A stretch of 64,000 bases of DNA from Corynebacterium capitovis DSM 44611 (lineage in GTDB: Bacteria > Actinomycetota > Actinomycetes > Mycobacteriales > Mycobacteriaceae), in the NCBI RefSeq assembly GCF_030440535.1, contig NZ_CP047117.1, positions 186,001 through 250,000 on the forward strand, read 5' to 3'. The notes under the pieces are model-generated. The model saw nothing but the letters and a program-made list of their open reading frames with translations, was not told the DNA's origin and searched no databases. The translations under genes and the position numbers were made by a program. Position 1 is the first letter of the stretch. The number at the start of each line of letters is the position of its first letter. This document shows positions 1 to 9,450 of the stretch, piece after piece.

Positions 1-434
1 GGGGAATCCTTGCGCAGCGTGGAGAGCGTTCCCGCTGCTTTGTCCCACACAATGGCCACCTTCGCACCGTGGTCTTGGAACTGGGGGAGCAGCTCCGAGG
101 CTGTGTAGAGGGGGTTGTGCTCGACGACGATGGCGCCGATGCGAATAACGGCACAAAAGGCGATGACGTGCTGCGGGCAGTTGGGCATGACAAGGGCGAC
201 GCGATCGCCCTTCTTCACGCCGAGCTCCTGCAGGCCGGCCGCAACCTTAACCACCTTTTCGTTGAGGTCGGCGAACGTCATGGTCCGCCCGAAGAACCAA
301 GTGGCGGTGCGGTGCGAGTGCTTGGCAAGGTTCCGCTCGTAGATGTCTACGAGGGTGTCATCACCCAGATCGATCTCGTGGGGCGTCCACGGTGCGTAGC
401 TTTTCAGCCACGCTTTCTCTTCGACAGCACTCAT
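1..434 (-). CDS. Long-chain fatty acid-CoA ligase, N-terminal part (cut by window edge)
   Basis: The first 144 residues of an AMP-forming acyl-CoA synthetase (FadD type) that would activate fatty acids to acyl-CoA in the cytoplasm. The visible part carries the usual N-terminal adenylate-forming fold: an ERN-type helix, an LGVKKGDRVALVMPNCPQ segment and the IGAIVVEHNPLY strand-helix typical of long-chain FadD proteins. The ATP-binding P-loop and the catalytic C-terminal domain lie outside the window. The ATG start is supported by AAGGAG about 9 nt upstream. It is transcribed divergently from the ParA-like gene across about 180 bp. The family is clear; the chain-length preference cannot be told. 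Confidence 0.85.
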   Translation of the reverse strand, partial: MSAVEEKAWLKSYAPWTPHEIDLGDDTLVDIYERNLAKHSHRTATWFFGRTMTFADLNEKVVKVAAGLQELGVKKGDRVALVMPNCPQHVIAFCAVIRIGAIVVEHNPLYTASELLPQFQDHGAKVAIVWDKAAGTLSTLRKDS

Positions 435-615
435 CTAGGGCCTCTCCTTATTGCTCGGCGGCTTCTCATGGGGAGCCAGTATAAAGCGTAACGGTGTTGC
501 GTGTCACATATTCCCCACATTCGTGAGTGAAACTACATTAGGCTGTCTCTCCGGTTGCGGACGCTGGTAATCCGTGGGATAAGTGGGGTCGGTCATCGGG
601 GGGAAGGATTGTGCA

Positions 616-1587
616 ATGACGCTGTCAGAGCGTGAACGGCCAAACGCCGCATCTAGTGAAGGGCCACTCGACCAGACGACGCTGCTCAACCCGGTCAAGG
701 CGCCGCCGGGGAAAGGATGGCGGCGCGCCGTCCACTCGCTCAGCCGGGGCAGGATCAACCCGGGCAGCTCTGCGAAAGAGGCGAAGGAGGAGCGGATCAT
801 GGCGGCGGTCCGCACGCCGCTACGGGGTGACTACCGCATCGCCGTCATGTCCCTCAAAGGCGGGGTGGGAAAGACCACGACAACAGTGGCACTCGGTGGC
901 GTTTTTGCGCAGGCCCGCGGGGACCGTGTCATCGCGATCGACGCCAACCCCGATTTGGGCACGCTTGCCCAGCGCACCGCCCCCACCGGGCCCGCCACGA
1001 TCCGGGACCTCCTCGCCGCCCCCGACACATCTAGGTACCCACAGGTCAGGGCCTTTACGAACCAGGCATCGTCCCGTCTGGAGGTGATCGGCTCCGAGCG
1101 TGACCCCGCGGTAAGCGAGGCGTTCAGCGAATCCGATTACCGCCGCGCAGTCGACATCCTCCAACACCACTACAACGTCATCCTCACCGACTGCGGCACG
1201 GGCCTCATGCATTCCGCGATGGCCGGCGTCCTGGATTTGGCCAACGCGCTCGTCTTGGTCACCTCGCCCGCGCTCGACGGGGCGCAGTCGGCAGCGGCCA
1301 CCCTGGACTGGCTCAACCTCCACGGCCACGACCAGCTCGCCGCTAACGCGGTGGTCGTCGTCTCATCCTCGGCGCCTGGGCGGCCAACTATCGACGTCGC
1401 CCGCCTGGTCAACCACTTCGCCTCCCGCGCGCGAGCGGTTCACATCATCCCGTACGACCGTCACTTGGCCGAAGGCGCCGTGGTGGACCTTGACCGCCTC
1501 AATCCCGCAACGTTGATGGCCTACCGCGAACTCGCTGCTACGGTAGCCGCGGATTTCGGGTCGTGGCACCGTCACGCCGTGTGGTGA
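616..1587 (+). CDS. ParA/MinD-family ATPase with N-terminal extension
   Basis: A 323-residue SIMIBI-class ATPase. The deviant Walker A KGGVGKT is at residues 81-87, followed by an IDANPDLG switch segment and a DCGTGL Walker B-like motif. About 70 polar, basic residues precede the ATPase domain. ParA/MinD relatives act as dimeric ATP switches in chromosome segregation, septum placement or secretion, but no partner such as a ParB gene is adjacent, so the role here is open. The ATG at 616 is preferred over an in-frame upstream start at 583 because GGAAGGA lies about 7 nt before it. It sits directly upstream of mshA in the same direction with a short gap. Confidence 0.75.
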   Translation: MTLSERERPNAASSEGPLDQTTLLNPVKAPPGKGWRRAVHSLSRGRINPGSSAKEAKEERIMAAVRTPLRGDYRIAVMSLKGGVGKTTTTVALGGVFAQARGDRVIAIDANPDLGTLAQRTAPTGPATIRDLLAAPDTSRYPQVRAFTNQASSRLEVIGSERDPAVSEAFSESDYRRAVDILQHHYNVILTDCGTGLMHSAMAGVLDLANALVLVTSPALDGAQSAAATLDWLNLHGHDQLAANAVVVVSSSAPGRPTIDVARLVNHFASRARAVHIIPYDRHLAEGAVVDLDRLNPATLMAYRELAATVAADFGSWHRHAVW

Positions 1588-1590
1588 CCC

Positions 1591-1596
1591 TAAAGT
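1591..1596 (+). promoter_or_regulatory. Probable -10 box of a leaderless mshA transcript
   Basis: TAAAGT ends 7 nt before the mshA ATG and no Shine-Dalgarno is present. This spacing places the transcription start at or next to the start codon. Confidence 0.4.
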
Positions 1597-1603
1597 GGGG
1601 CGC

Positions 1604-2869
1604 ATGCACGTCGCCATGATCTCCATGCACACCTCGCCATTAGATCAGCCCGGGTGGGGCGATGCAGGCGGGATGAACGTCTACGTGATCAATCTGGCGC
1701 GCCAGCTCGCGAGGCGCGGGATCGGGGTCGACGTGTTCACCCGGGCGACGCGGCCCAGCCAGGGCCAGGTGGTTGGCGTCGAGAAGAACTTGCGAGTCAT
1801 CAATGTCGTGGCGGGCCCCTACGAAGGGCTGAGCAAAGAGGCTCTGCCCACCCAGCTGGCCGCGTTCTCGGGTGGCGTCGTCCAGTTCGCGCGGGAGGAG
1901 GGCTCCTCATACGACCTGATCCATTCCCACTACTGGCTTTCCGGTCAGGTCGGGTGGCTGCTGGCTGACTTGATTGGCGTGCCGCTCGTGCACACTGGGC
2001 ATACATGGGCGGCGGTGAAAAACGCCTACCGGGCGGTGACGGATACCTCGGAGAGCGAGGCGCGGCGGATCTGCGAGCAGCAGCTTGTGGATAACGCCGA
2101 CACCCTCGTCGTCAACACCGACGACGAGACTAACGAGCTGGCCCTTCACTACGACGTGGACCCCGCCAAAATCGCGGTGGTCACGCCGGGTGCTGACACC
2201 GACCTATTTACGCCCGGCACCAACCGCAACACCGAACTTGCGCGCCGGCAGCTGGGCATCCCGCTTCGTTCAAAGGTTGTGGCCTTTGTCGGGCGCCTCC
2301 AGGAGTTCAAGGGGCCGCAGGTGCTGCTGCGCGCTGTCGGCGAACTGCTGCGCCGCGAGCCCGCCCTGGATGTGCGAGTGGTGCTGTGCGGTGGGGCGTC
2401 GGGAAGCGGTGCGAGCGTCGAGGCATACCGGAAGCTAGCGGAGGAGGAGGGTATCGGCGGGCGCGTCCGATTCCTGGGGCCCCGACCTCCGGAGGAGCTC
2501 GTGGCCGTGTACCAAGCGGCCGACGTCGTTGCGGTGCCCAGCTACAACGAGTCCTTTGGCCTAGTCGCCGTGGAGGCCCAAGCTACGGGGACACCGGTTC
2601 TCGCGGCGCGGGTCGGCGGCTTGCCCCTCGCGGTTGTGGAGGGGGAGACGGGGTTGCTGGTGACCGGGCATAGCGAGGTGGCCTGGGCCGACGCCCTCGC
2701 CGAGCTCCTTGACGACGACCCGAGACGCCTCGCCATGGGACGGGCCGCGGCCGAGCACGCGCGCCGGTTTAGCTGGGCGACCTCCGCGGCGAAGCTCGCC
2801 CAAGTCTACGATGAGACTCTCGCCAGCTTCGTGCCGGGCACCGCCGAGCGGGACCCCTTCGGCGCCTAG
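1604..2869 (+). CDS. mshA: D-inositol-3-phosphate glycosyltransferase MshA
   Basis: First step of mycothiol synthesis: transfer of GlcNAc from UDP-GlcNAc to inositol-3-phosphate. A GT-B retaining GT4 enzyme of 421 residues, the usual MshA length. Family hallmarks are visible: the N-terminal MISMHTSPL and GGMNVY donor/acceptor segments, [12 protein letters not shown], the [12 protein letters not shown] hinge, and a C-terminal [18 protein letters not shown] nucleotide-sugar motif. The ATG at 1604 gives [11 protein letters not shown], which matches family N-termini; a GTG at 1595 is possible but would lie inside the proposed -10 box. gpmA follows in the same orientation. Mycothiol is the main low-molecular-weight thiol of Actinobacteria. 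Confidence 0.95.
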   Translation: MHVAMISMHTSPLDQPGWGDAGGMNVYVINLARQLARRGIGVDVFTRATRPSQGQVVGVEKNLRVINVVAGPYEGLSKEALPTQLAAFSGGVVQFAREEGSSYDLIHSHYWLSGQVGWLLADLIGVPLVHTGHTWAAVKNAYRAVTDTSESEARRICEQQLVDNADTLVVNTDDETNELALHYDVDPAKIAVVTPGADTDLFTPGTNRNTELARRQLGIPLRSKVVAFVGRLQEFKGPQVLLRAVGELLRREPALDVRVVLCGGASGSGASVEAYRKLAEEEGIGGRVRFLGPRPPEELVAVYQAADVVAVPSYNESFGLVAVEAQATGTPVLAARVGGLPLAVVEGETGLLVTGHSEVAWADALAELLDDDPRRLAMGRAAAEHARRFSWATSAAKLAQVYDETLASFVPGTAERDPFGA

Positions 2870-2888
2870 GCGTGGCATGCTAGTGGGT

Positions 2889-3635
2889 ATGAGCAACGGA
2901 AAGCTGATTCTCGTGCGCCACGGGCAAAGCGAGTGGAACAAGTCCAATCAGTTCACCGGCTGGGTGGACGTTGACCTAACTGAGCAGGGCGAGCAGGAAG
3001 CCGCGAATGCAGGCAAGCTGTTGACGGAAAGCGGCGTTCTGCCGGACATTGTTTATACCTCGCTTCTGCGTCGCGCCATCCGCACCGCAGAGATTTGCCT
3101 GAACGTGGCCGACCGGCACTGGATTCCGGTCGAGCGCAACTGGCGCCTGAACGAGCGGCACTACGGCCGCCTCCAGGGTTTAAACAAGGCGGAGATCCGC
3201 GAGGAGTTCGGTGAGGAGCAGTTCATGATGTGGCGTCGCTCCTACGACACCCCGCCACCGGAGATCGACGTGGACAACGAGTACTCCCAGTCTCACGATG
3301 CGCGCTACGCTTTCCTCCCAGAGGTGCCGCGCACCGAGTGCCTGAAGGATGTCGTCGAGCGTTTCATGCCCTTCTACGTCGACGTGATTTTGCCGCAGCT
3401 GCTGGCTGGCCGGAACGTGATGGTCGCCGCGCACGGCAACTCGCTGCGTGCGTTGGTGAAGTACCTTGACCATATTTCCGACGATGACATCGCCGGCCTG
3501 AACATCCCGACCGGCATGCCCCTCGTTTACGAGATCGGCGAGCGCGGCGCCGTGCTCAACCCGGGCGGCACGTACCTCGACCCCGAGGCCGCCGCGGCCG
3601 GTGCGGCAGCAGTGGCCAACCAGGGTAAGGCGTAG
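2889..3635 (+). CDS. gpmA: 2,3-bisphosphoglycerate-dependent phosphoglycerate mutase
   Basis: Glycolytic interconversion of 3- and 2-phosphoglycerate. A 248-residue cofactor-dependent mutase. The phosphorylated histidine is H11 in the [10 protein letters not shown] motif; [31 protein letters not shown] and the second catalytic histidine in [10 protein letters not shown] are all present. The ATG at 2889 gives the usual MSNGKLIL N-terminus; an in-frame ATG at 2877 is less typical. It lies between mshA and senX3-regX3, the neighbourhood it keeps in corynebacteria and mycobacteria. Confidence 0.95.
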   Translation: MSNGKLILVRHGQSEWNKSNQFTGWVDVDLTEQGEQEAANAGKLLTESGVLPDIVYTSLLRRAIRTAEICLNVADRHWIPVERNWRLNERHYGRLQGLNKAEIREEFGEEQFMMWRRSYDTPPPEIDVDNEYSQSHDARYAFLPEVPRTECLKDVVERFMPFYVDVILPQLLAGRNVMVAAHGNSLRALVKYLDHISDDDIAGLNIPTGMPLVYEIGERGAVLNPGGTYLDPEAAAAGAAAVANQGKA

Positions 3636-3652
3636 GGCGCGGCGGAGCGCGG

Positions 3653-4879
3653 GTGAATCCACTTTTCGCGTTTTTGCTCGGCCTGGCCGTTTGCGCCGGG
3701 GCCCTGGGCCTGTGGTGGGCGGGACGCTGGTACCGCCAGACTCACGCGCGCGACGGTGGGGACGACAAAGCCGTCAGCACCGTCGGCCGGGTGCTTCAAC
3801 TGGCTGTCCAGGGGGCCCCGACCGGGATCGCGGTGATCGACCGGGCGGGCCGGGTCATCATGTCCAACGAGCGAGCCCACGCCATGAGCCTCGTTCACGA
3901 CAGGAACCTCAACCCGCTCGTACTTAAGGCCGCCAACAGCGTCTTCGAGGGGGAGGAATCCCACGCGCTCGAGCTGGACCTGCCCCGCCGCGCGACGGGG
4001 AACCGGATCCGCAACGTTCGCGCGCTGGTCAAGCCGCTGGCGCTCAACGACGACTCCTTCGTTGTGGCCTACGGCACCGACGAGTCGGAGAACGTCCGGA
4101 TGGAGTCCGCGCGCCGGGATTTCGTGGCAAACGTCTCGCACGAGTTAAAGACCCCGGTCGGGGGCATCGCCTTGCTGGCGGAGGCCCTGATGCAGGACCC
4201 GACGGACCCGGAGATGGTCAGGTATTTCGGCGACAAGTTGCTGAAGGAATCACACCGGATCGGGGATATGATTACCGACCTCATCTCGCTGTCCAAGCTG
4301 CAGGGGGCTGAGGCGCTGCCGGACATGGGGCCAGTTCGCGTTGACGACGTCATCGATGCCGCGATCCAGCGCAACCAGGTCACCGCCGACGACCGGGAGA
4401 TTGAGCTGACGCGTTCCGCGCGAACGGGAATTACGGTGCTGGGGGACCGTGCGTTGTTGACCGCTGCGGTGTCCAACCTGGTCGCCAACGCGATCAATTA
4501 CTCGCCCAACAACCAGCCGGTCAGCATTACGCAGAAGGTTGTCCGGGAAAGCGTGGTGCTCATCCGCGTCACGGACCGCGGGATAGGAATCGCCCCCGAG
4601 CACCAAAAGCGCGTGTTTGAACGTTTCTACAGGGTGGATAAGGCGCGCTCCCGCTCCACCGGTGGCACGGGTCTCGGCCTGGCGATAGTCAAGCACGTCG
4701 TGGCAAACCACGGCGGTAATATCAAGCTGTGGTCCCGCGTGGGGACCGGTTCAACGTTCACGATTGAACTGCCCATCTTCACCTCGCAGGAACGCGTTTT
4801 GGGGCCCGATCACGAAGACGGGATCCGCAAGGCGGTGACGCGGGTGGCGGGGCGTCGAAAAGAAAGGGAAGAGCAGTGA
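3653..4879 (+). CDS. senX3: Sensor histidine kinase SenX3
   Basis: Membrane sensor of the SenX3-RegX3 two-component system, which in related Actinobacteria responds to phosphate limitation. 408 residues: one clear N-terminal membrane segment (about residues 2-22), a PAS-like region (about 35-150), a dimerisation/phosphoacceptor domain with H163 in NVSHELKTP, and an ATPase domain with N box (NLVANAINYS), G1 (DRGIGI), F box (FERFYRVDKA) and G2 (GTGLGLAI). The start is GTG. Its last 4 nt overlap regX3, so translation is probably coupled. Confidence 0.93.
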   Translation: MNPLFAFLLGLAVCAGALGLWWAGRWYRQTHARDGGDDKAVSTVGRVLQLAVQGAPTGIAVIDRAGRVIMSNERAHAMSLVHDRNLNPLVLKAANSVFEGEESHALELDLPRRATGNRIRNVRALVKPLALNDDSFVVAYGTDESENVRMESARRDFVANVSHELKTPVGGIALLAEALMQDPTDPEMVRYFGDKLLKESHRIGDMITDLISLSKLQGAEALPDMGPVRVDDVIDAAIQRNQVTADDREIELTRSARTGITVLGDRALLTAAVSNLVANAINYSPNNQPVSITQKVVRESVVLIRVTDRGIGIAPEHQKRVFERFYRVDKARSRSTGGTGLGLAIVKHVVANHGGNIKLWSRVGTGSTFTIELPIFTSQERVLGPDHEDGIRKAVTRVAGRRKEREEQ

Positions 4880-5565
4880 CGACCATCCTTATCGTTGAGG
4901 ACGAGGAGTCCCTGGCCGACCCCCTGGCCTACCTACTGCGCAAGGAAGGGTTCGACACCGTCGTCGCCGGCGATGGGCCGAGCGCGCTGGAGGAATTCGG
5001 ACGGGGCGGTGTTGACCTCGTTCTTTTGGACCTCATGCTGCCCGGGATGAGCGGCACCGAGGTGTGCCGCAAGATCCGCAGCGTGTCCTCGGTGCCACTA
5101 ATTATGGTCACGGCGCGCGACTCCGAGATCGATAAGGTCGTCGGCCTCGAGCTCGGTGCCGATGACTACGTGACGAAGCCTTACTCCACCCGCGAACTGG
5201 TGGCGAGGATCCGCGCGGTGCTGCGTCGCGGTCCCGAGGTCGAAGAGGCCCCCAGCGACGGCAAGCAAATCATTGAGGGGGGCCGCGTGAAGATGGACGT
5301 CGAAAGGCACCTCGTGCTTGTCGACGGCCAACCGGTCCCAATGCCCCTCAAAGAATTCGACCTCCTCGAGTACTTGATGCGAAACGCCGGACGGGTGCTG
5401 ACCCGCGGCCAGCTTATCGACCGGATCTGGGGCGCGAACTACGTGGGCGACACCAAGACCCTCGACGTGCACGTCAAGCGCCTGCGCACCAAGATCGAGG
5501 CGGCGCCCTCGCGTCCCACGCAGTTGGTCACGGTGCGGGGCCTGGGCTACAAGTTCGAGGCCTGA
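4876..5565 (+). CDS. regX3: Response regulator RegX3 (OmpR/PhoB family)
   Basis: Partner of SenX3. 229 residues: a receiver domain (1-120) with acidic pair E9-D10, phosphoacceptor D52 in [10 protein letters not shown], conserved T/S and K in TARDSE and VTKPYS, then a winged-helix DNA-binding domain ending in VRGLGYKF. The GTG start overlaps the senX3 stop by 4 nt. In relatives it binds promoters of phosphate-acquisition genes. An exopolyphosphatase gene lies 0.9 kb downstream, which fits a phosphate theme, though no RegX3 site was identified. The 3' end overlaps the convergent neighbour by 19 nt. Confidence 0.94.
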   Translation: MTTILIVEDEESLADPLAYLLRKEGFDTVVAGDGPSALEEFGRGGVDLVLLDLMLPGMSGTEVCRKIRSVSSVPLIMVTARDSEIDKVVGLELGADDYVTKPYSTRELVARIRAVLRRGPEVEEAPSDGKQIIEGGRVKMDVERHLVLVDGQPVPMPLKEFDLLEYLMRNAGRVLTRGQLIDRIWGANYVGDTKTLDVHVKRLRTKIEAAPSRPTQLVTVRGLGYKFEA

Positions 5566-6344
5566 ACCGAGGCGGGGTGCTGCGCCCGGGCCGACGGGGG
5601 CAACGCTTGGCGCGCCGCGCAGTGGTCGGCGAGAACCGCGTACGGCCCGTCCCCGATAAGGGCGGTGAGCTCAGCTTTCATTGACTGCCACACCGGTGTG
5701 GCCCCCGTGTGGCACGCCGGGGCAGACGTGCACCACCAGTCGAAGTCCTCTCCGCCGCCGCCCCATTGTCGCCGGTCATACTCGCCGATTGTGGTGCGCA
5801 AGACCTCGGCTCCGTCCGGGCGTTCTTCCCACTCGTCGACTCGGGAAAAGGGAACCTGCCAGCACACCTCCGGTTTCGAGCCGACAACGGGCTTGCCCTG
5901 GGCGACCGCCCACTGGTGGAGGGCGCAACCGGGGCCGCTGGGCGCGGCGGCGCGGTTGGCGAAGATGCAGGCGCCGTCGACAAGCGTGGTCTTGAGGTCG
6001 CCCTCGTCCCATTCGAGCCACGGCTCGAGAGCGACGGGATCTGCGGCCTGATAAAACTCATCGACGCCGGCGGGGCGGTGCTGCCACAGCTCCGCCGGCA
6101 ACTCGGCCACCGCGTTGTATAGGTTGTCGCGGTCCACCTCGTCGGCGAGGTAGGCGCCGTGGGTGCAGCACCCCGCGACGGGCTGGTCTGCGTCGACGCC
6201 CATGCACTCGGGAGTGCCAAAACGGCAGGACCACGTGGACTCGACCCAGGTCAGGTCGATAGAGAAGTAGTGGGTCGGGTCGGCGGGATCGACGAACTCA
6301 AACCAGTCCCGAGGGAAGTCGGGTCTCGTTTCGCGGCCAGCCAC
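5547..6344 (-). CDS. Conserved cysteine-rich protein, function unknown (probable Rv0495c counterpart)
   Basis: About 265 residues with ten cysteines, several spaced like metal or iron-sulfur ligands: STWSC then PEC six residues on, a CC pair followed by THGAYL, and later single cysteines in ACIF, GPGC, EVCW, WWC, PAC and DHC. The layout resembles cysteine-cluster (DUF3109/YkgJ-like) proteins. By position beside ppx and senX3-regX3 it should match mycobacterial Rv0495c, a conserved protein without an established reaction; that is recall plus synteny, not a search. GTG at 6344 has GCAGG about 8 nt upstream; GTG at 6413 is an alternative. Divergent from ppx, convergent with regX3. Confidence 0.7.
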   Translation of the reverse strand: MAGRETRPDFPRDWFEFVDPADPTHYFSIDLTWVESTWSCRFGTPECMGVDADQPVAGCCTHGAYLADEVDRDNLYNAVAELPAELWQHRPAGVDEFYQAADPVALEPWLEWDEGDLKTTLVDGACIFANRAAAPSGPGCALHQWAVAQGKPVVGSKPEVCWQVPFSRVDEWEERPDGAEVLRTTIGEYDRRQWGGGGEDFDWWCTSAPACHTGATPVWQSMKAELTALIGDGPYAVLADHCAARQALPPSARAQHPASVQASNL

Positions 6345-6434
6345 AATCGACCTGCCCGCTGGGGAGGAGGCAGGGAAGCCCAAAAACACGGCTGAAGAGG
6401 ATGGCTGATTCACACCTGAGTACCGTAGACCCTT

Positions 6435-6440
6435 TAGTCT
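6435..6440 (+). promoter_or_regulatory. Probable -10 box of a leaderless ppx transcript
   Basis: TAGTCT ends 7 nt before the ppx GTG start; no ribosome binding site lies between. Confidence 0.4.
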
Positions 6441-6447
6441 TGGGGGT

Positions 6448-7392
6448 GTGCGACTAGGTGTATTGGATGTAGGCAGCAACACCGTCCATCTCGTGGCGGT
6501 CGACGCCCGCAGCGGCGGCCGCCCCACCCCGATGAGCGATTGGAAGCAGCCGCTCCGGTTGGTCGAGCTCGTCGACAAGAATGGCAACCTCGAAGACAAG
6601 GGCGTGGACAAGCTCATCGACGCCGTTCAGGAGGCCAAAGACCTCTCCGTAAAACTCAAGTGCGAGGAGTTTCTCGCCTTCGCGACGTCCGCCGTGCGCT
6701 CCGCCACAAATTCTGACGACGTGCTCAAGAAAGTCGCCCGGAAAACGGGTGTGGACCTGACCATTCTTTCCGGTGAGGAAGAAGCGCGCTTGACCTTCCT
6801 CGCCGCGCGCCGCTGGCACGGGTGGTCGGCCGGGCGCATCACCAACCTCGACATCGGCGGTGGTTCGCTGGAGATTTCCAGCGGTGTCGAGGAAACACCT
6901 GATCTCGCCGTGTCCCTGGACCTCGGTGCCGGGCGGTTGACACACCAATGGTTCGATACTGACCCACCCGAGCGCAAAAAGATCAACCTGCTGCGCGACT
7001 TCATTGACGCCGAACTGGCTGGCCCCGCCGAGCAATTCCGCGCCCTCGGGGAGGCGGGTCTCGCCGTGGGGACCTCGAAGACCCTTCGCACGCTCGCCCG
7101 CTTGACGGGTGCGGCGCCGTCTTCGGCTGGCCCCTTCGTGCGTCGCACTCTGACCGCCCCCGGCCTGCGGCAACTCATCGCGTTTATCTCGCGCATGACC
7201 GCTGCGGACCGCGCCGAGCTGGAAGGCATTAACGCGGACCGCTCCCACCAAATCGTCGCGGGTGCCCTCGTCGCGGAAGCCGCGATGCGCGCCCTTAATC
7301 TTGATAAGTTGGATATCTGCCCGTGGGCGCTGCGTGAAGGCGTCATACTTCGGTGGATCGATCAGGGACACGACCAGAAAGAGGACAACTGA
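6448..7392 (+). CDS. ppx: Ppx/GppA family exopolyphosphatase
   Basis: ASKHA-fold phosphatase that removes terminal phosphate from polyphosphate or pppGpp. 314 residues, the short two-domain form seen in Actinobacteria, without the HD domain of the E. coli enzyme. Visible motifs: [11 protein letters not shown] (phosphate 1), [22 protein letters not shown], and DIGGGSLEI (phosphate 2, catalytic region). Starts with GTG. Its TGA overlaps the ATG of the next gene, so both are probably one transcript. Substrate choice between polyphosphate and pppGpp cannot be settled from sequence. Confidence 0.88.
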   Translation: MRLGVLDVGSNTVHLVAVDARSGGRPTPMSDWKQPLRLVELVDKNGNLEDKGVDKLIDAVQEAKDLSVKLKCEEFLAFATSAVRSATNSDDVLKKVARKTGVDLTILSGEEEARLTFLAARRWHGWSAGRITNLDIGGGSLEISSGVEETPDLAVSLDLGAGRLTHQWFDTDPPERKKINLLRDFIDAELAGPAEQFRALGEAGLAVGTSKTLRTLARLTGAAPSSAGPFVRRTLTAPGLRQLIAFISRMTAADRAELEGINADRSHQIVAGALVAEAAMRALNLDKLDICPWALREGVILRWIDQGHDQKEDN

Positions 7393-8000
7393 TGGCCGAG
7401 GACAAGCAGCTCACCGTTGCCGAGCTCCTCGCCCGAGCTCAAAAAGAGCACCCGGGTGTGGAAAAGCCCCGTCGTCGTCGCAGTCTCGAGGAAGGCGGGA
7501 TCTCGGTCGCCGAGCTGACCGGGTCCGTTAAGAAGGTGGAGGCGCGACCAGCGGAGGTCAAGCACTCCAGCGTTCCCCTAGACGCTCCCCTGGATGCCCC
7601 TTCCGCCCCTTCCGCGAGCGACACCGCCGAGATCCGGAAGGTCGATGCCCCTGAGCCGGCTCCCGCCCCCTCCGCGGAAGAGACCAGCGAACTCCGCAGA
7701 GTTGAGCTCGGCAAAGACGTTAGCGAGGGAACAGCAGGCACTGAGCGCGCGCCGCTCAACCCGGTCCTCCTCGTCCTCCTTGTTTTTCTCGGTCTCATCG
7801 TCGGAGTGCTGGGCTTCCTCGGGTTCCAGTGGGTCTGGGACCATCTGTCGAACGTGATCGCGGCGCTGCTCGCGGCAGTCTTTACCCTGGGTGCCGTGTT
7901 CGGCGTCCGTTCGATGCGCACCGGCCGCGACGGCCTCACGATGACTCTTGCGGGCCTCGCGGCGGCCGTCGTCAGCTTCGGGCCCGCCTTCCTGGTCTAA
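7392..8000 (+). CDS. Membrane protein with long polar N-terminal tail
   Basis: 202 residues. The first about 125 are charged and Pro/Ala/Ser-rich with no recognisable domain; the last about 75 form three hydrophobic segments (from NPVLLVLLVFLGLIVGVLGFL, VIAALLAAVFTLGAVFGV, and LTMTLAGLAAAVVSFGPAFLV). It would be an inner-membrane protein with a cytoplasmic N-terminal tail. It overlaps the ppx stop by 1 nt and precedes proC, the position held by Rv0497 in mycobacteria. Function unknown. Confidence 0.8.
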   Translation: MAEDKQLTVAELLARAQKEHPGVEKPRRRRSLEEGGISVAELTGSVKKVEARPAEVKHSSVPLDAPLDAPSAPSASDTAEIRKVDAPEPAPAPSAEETSELRRVELGKDVSEGTAGTERAPLNPVLLVLLVFLGLIVGVLGFLGFQWVWDHLSNVIAALLAAVFTLGAVFGVRSMRTGRDGLTMTLAGLAAAVVSFGPAFLV

Positions 8001-8012
8001 GGCGTGGGTGTC

Positions 8013-8846
8013 GTGACTACAGAAACACAGCCATCCGACATCAAAATCGCCGTCATCGGGGCGGGCACGATCGGCGAGGCCCTCATCGCGGGGCTTATCA
8101 ACGCAGGGGTCAGCCCGCGCAGCATCAGGGCGACGAACCGCAGAGGGGAGCGCGGGGCGGAGCTGGCTCAGCGCTACGGGATCATCGCGACCACCGACAA
8201 CAACGAGGCTGTCTCCGACGCCGACGTCTGCTTCCTCTGCGTCAAGCCGAACCAGGTGGTCGACGTCATCTCAGGCATCAATAAGACTGTGGCCAAGAAC
8301 GACGCCTCGACCGTACTTGTCTCTATGGCCGCGGGTGTCACCCTCTCTGCGATGGAGGACGCCGTGTGCGCGGTTGGAACAGCCCTCGCGCGCGTCATGC
8401 CAAACACCCCAATGCTGGTGGGCCGCGGCGTCCACGTGGTTTCCTATGGCCGGTACGTCACCGACGAGCAGCAGCAGAGGGTGCACGGCCTGTTGGCGGC
8501 CACGGGGAGGGTGGTTGTCGTTGAGGAGAAACTGATCGACAAGGCCACCGCGCTGTCGGGCTCGGGCCCTGCGTACTTCTTCCTCATCGCCGAGGCTCTT
8601 ATCGACGCCGGCGTGGCCCTCGGGTTGCCGGGGAGCGTGGCCACCGAGCTGGCTACCGCGACTGCGGCCGGCGCCGGTGAAATGCTGCTGGGAGAGGCCG
8701 GCCCCGTCGGCTTGCGTCGCGCGGTGACCTCGCCCGGTGGGGCGACCGCCGCCGCGATCCGCGAACTGGAGGAGTCCGGGGTGCGCGGTGCGCTCTACCG
8801 GGCGACGGAAGCGTGCGCCGAACGGGCGCGTGAGCTGGGGGCCTAA
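8013..8846 (+). CDS. proC: Pyrroline-5-carboxylate reductase
   Basis: Last step of proline synthesis: reduces pyrroline-5-carboxylate with NAD(P)H. About 277 residues with a Rossmann motif (AVIGAGTIGEALIAGL), the MPNTPMLVGRG segment, and the C-terminal family signature region (GLRRAVTSPGGATAAAIRELE) plus LSGSGPAYFFL. GTG at 8013 is chosen because AAGG lies about 10 nt upstream; an in-frame GTG at 8004 would add three residues. It follows the membrane protein gene with a short gap and ends about 175 bp before a small HTH gene. Confidence 0.94.
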   Translation: MTTETQPSDIKIAVIGAGTIGEALIAGLINAGVSPRSIRATNRRGERGAELAQRYGIIATTDNNEAVSDADVCFLCVKPNQVVDVISGINKTVAKNDASTVLVSMAAGVTLSAMEDAVCAVGTALARVMPNTPMLVGRGVHVVSYGRYVTDEQQQRVHGLLAATGRVVVVEEKLIDKATALSGSGPAYFFLIAEALIDAGVALGLPGSVATELATATAAGAGEMLLGEAGPVGLRRAVTSPGGATAAAIRELEESGVRGALYRATEACAERARELGA

Positions 8847-9020
8847 ACCCCCCACGTCACAGCAGTAGCGGCGGGTTTACTGTGCGAACTCTGAAAAGAT
8901 TTCAACCCATATGTCGCACCACGCCCACGGTTCACGCTAATCTGGTTGCAGCACGTGCGTGATCGTCCTGGAGGAGGGGAAGCCTGCAGCGCGACCGTGC
9001 TTGAAGGGTTACAAATTTTT

Positions 9021-9212
9021 ATGGCTAACGAAGATAAGGGAAAGTTCCTCACCGTCGCGGAGGTCGCGGAGATCATGAGGGTTTCCAAGATGACGGTGTA
9101 CCGCCTCGTGCATTCCGGGGAGCTGCCGGCCGTTCGGGTCGGTCGCTCGTTCCGCGTGAACGAGACCGCAGTGAGCGATTACCTCGATTCGTCGGTGTAT
9201 GACGTGGGATAG
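9021..9212 (+). CDS. Small excisionase-type helix-turn-helix protein
   Basis: 63 residues consisting almost only of a MerR-like winged [24 protein letters not shown], then [18 protein letters not shown] and a recognition segment. Proteins of this size and position (between proC and the bS22 gene, like Rv0500A) are conserved in Actinobacteria and are likely chromosomal regulators rather than phage excisionases; no integrase or attachment site is nearby. The ATG is preceded by GAAGGG at a rather long 12 nt. The 174 bp upstream contain a small TGAAA-N3-TTTCA palindrome (8894-8906) that could be an operator. Confidence 0.85.
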   Translation: MANEDKGKFLTVAEVAEIMRVSKMTVYRLVHSGELPAVRVGRSFRVNETAVSDYLDSSVYDVG

Positions 9213-9298
9213 TTTTTGGCCCGCTTCCTCGTGGGCGGTATGCTGGTGGGGATTCGCCGGCAGGCCTGTACGTATACGCTAAGAAACGAGGAAACTCA

Positions 9299-9400
9299 AT
9301 GGGTTCTGTGATTAAGAAGCGCCGCAAGCGCATGTCCAAGAAGAAGCACCGCAAGATGCTTCGCCGGACGCGCGTTCAGCGTCGTAAGCTTGGCAAATAA
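9299..9400 (+). CDS. 30S ribosomal protein bS22 (AURKAIP1/COX24 domain)
   Basis: A 33-residue, extremely basic peptide starting [19 protein letters not shown] and ending RRKLGK, containing the AURKAIP1/COX24 signature. Its near-invariant counterpart in mycobacteria (Rv0500B) was identified as ribosomal protein bS22, located near the decoding centre. GAGG lies about 7 nt before the ATG. It stands alone between the HTH gene and a strong terminator. Its small size makes it easy to miss in annotation. Confidence 0.93.
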   Translation: MGSVIKKRRKRMSKKKHRKMLRRTRVQRRKLGK

Positions 9401-9422
9401 GCCCAAGTTATACCCAACGAAG

Positions 9423-9450
9423 GCCCGCACCAACCTTATCTGGTGCGGGC
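9423..9450. terminator. Hairpin terminator between convergent bS22 and serB-like genes
   Basis: GCCCGCACCA pairs perfectly with TGGTGCGGGC across an 8-nt loop, followed by TTTCG on the + strand. The stop codon of the opposing phosphatase gene lies in the loop, so the hairpin may serve both genes. Confidence 0.8.

Noticed and set aside
501..530. Possible GlxR/CRP site upstream of the ParA-like gene
   Set aside because: TGTCACATATTCCCCACA lacks the TGTGA-N6-TCACA symmetry.
9021..9212. Phage excisionase
   Set aside because: Excisionase-like HTH only; no integrase, attachment repeat or phage genes nearby, and the gene has a conserved chromosomal place.
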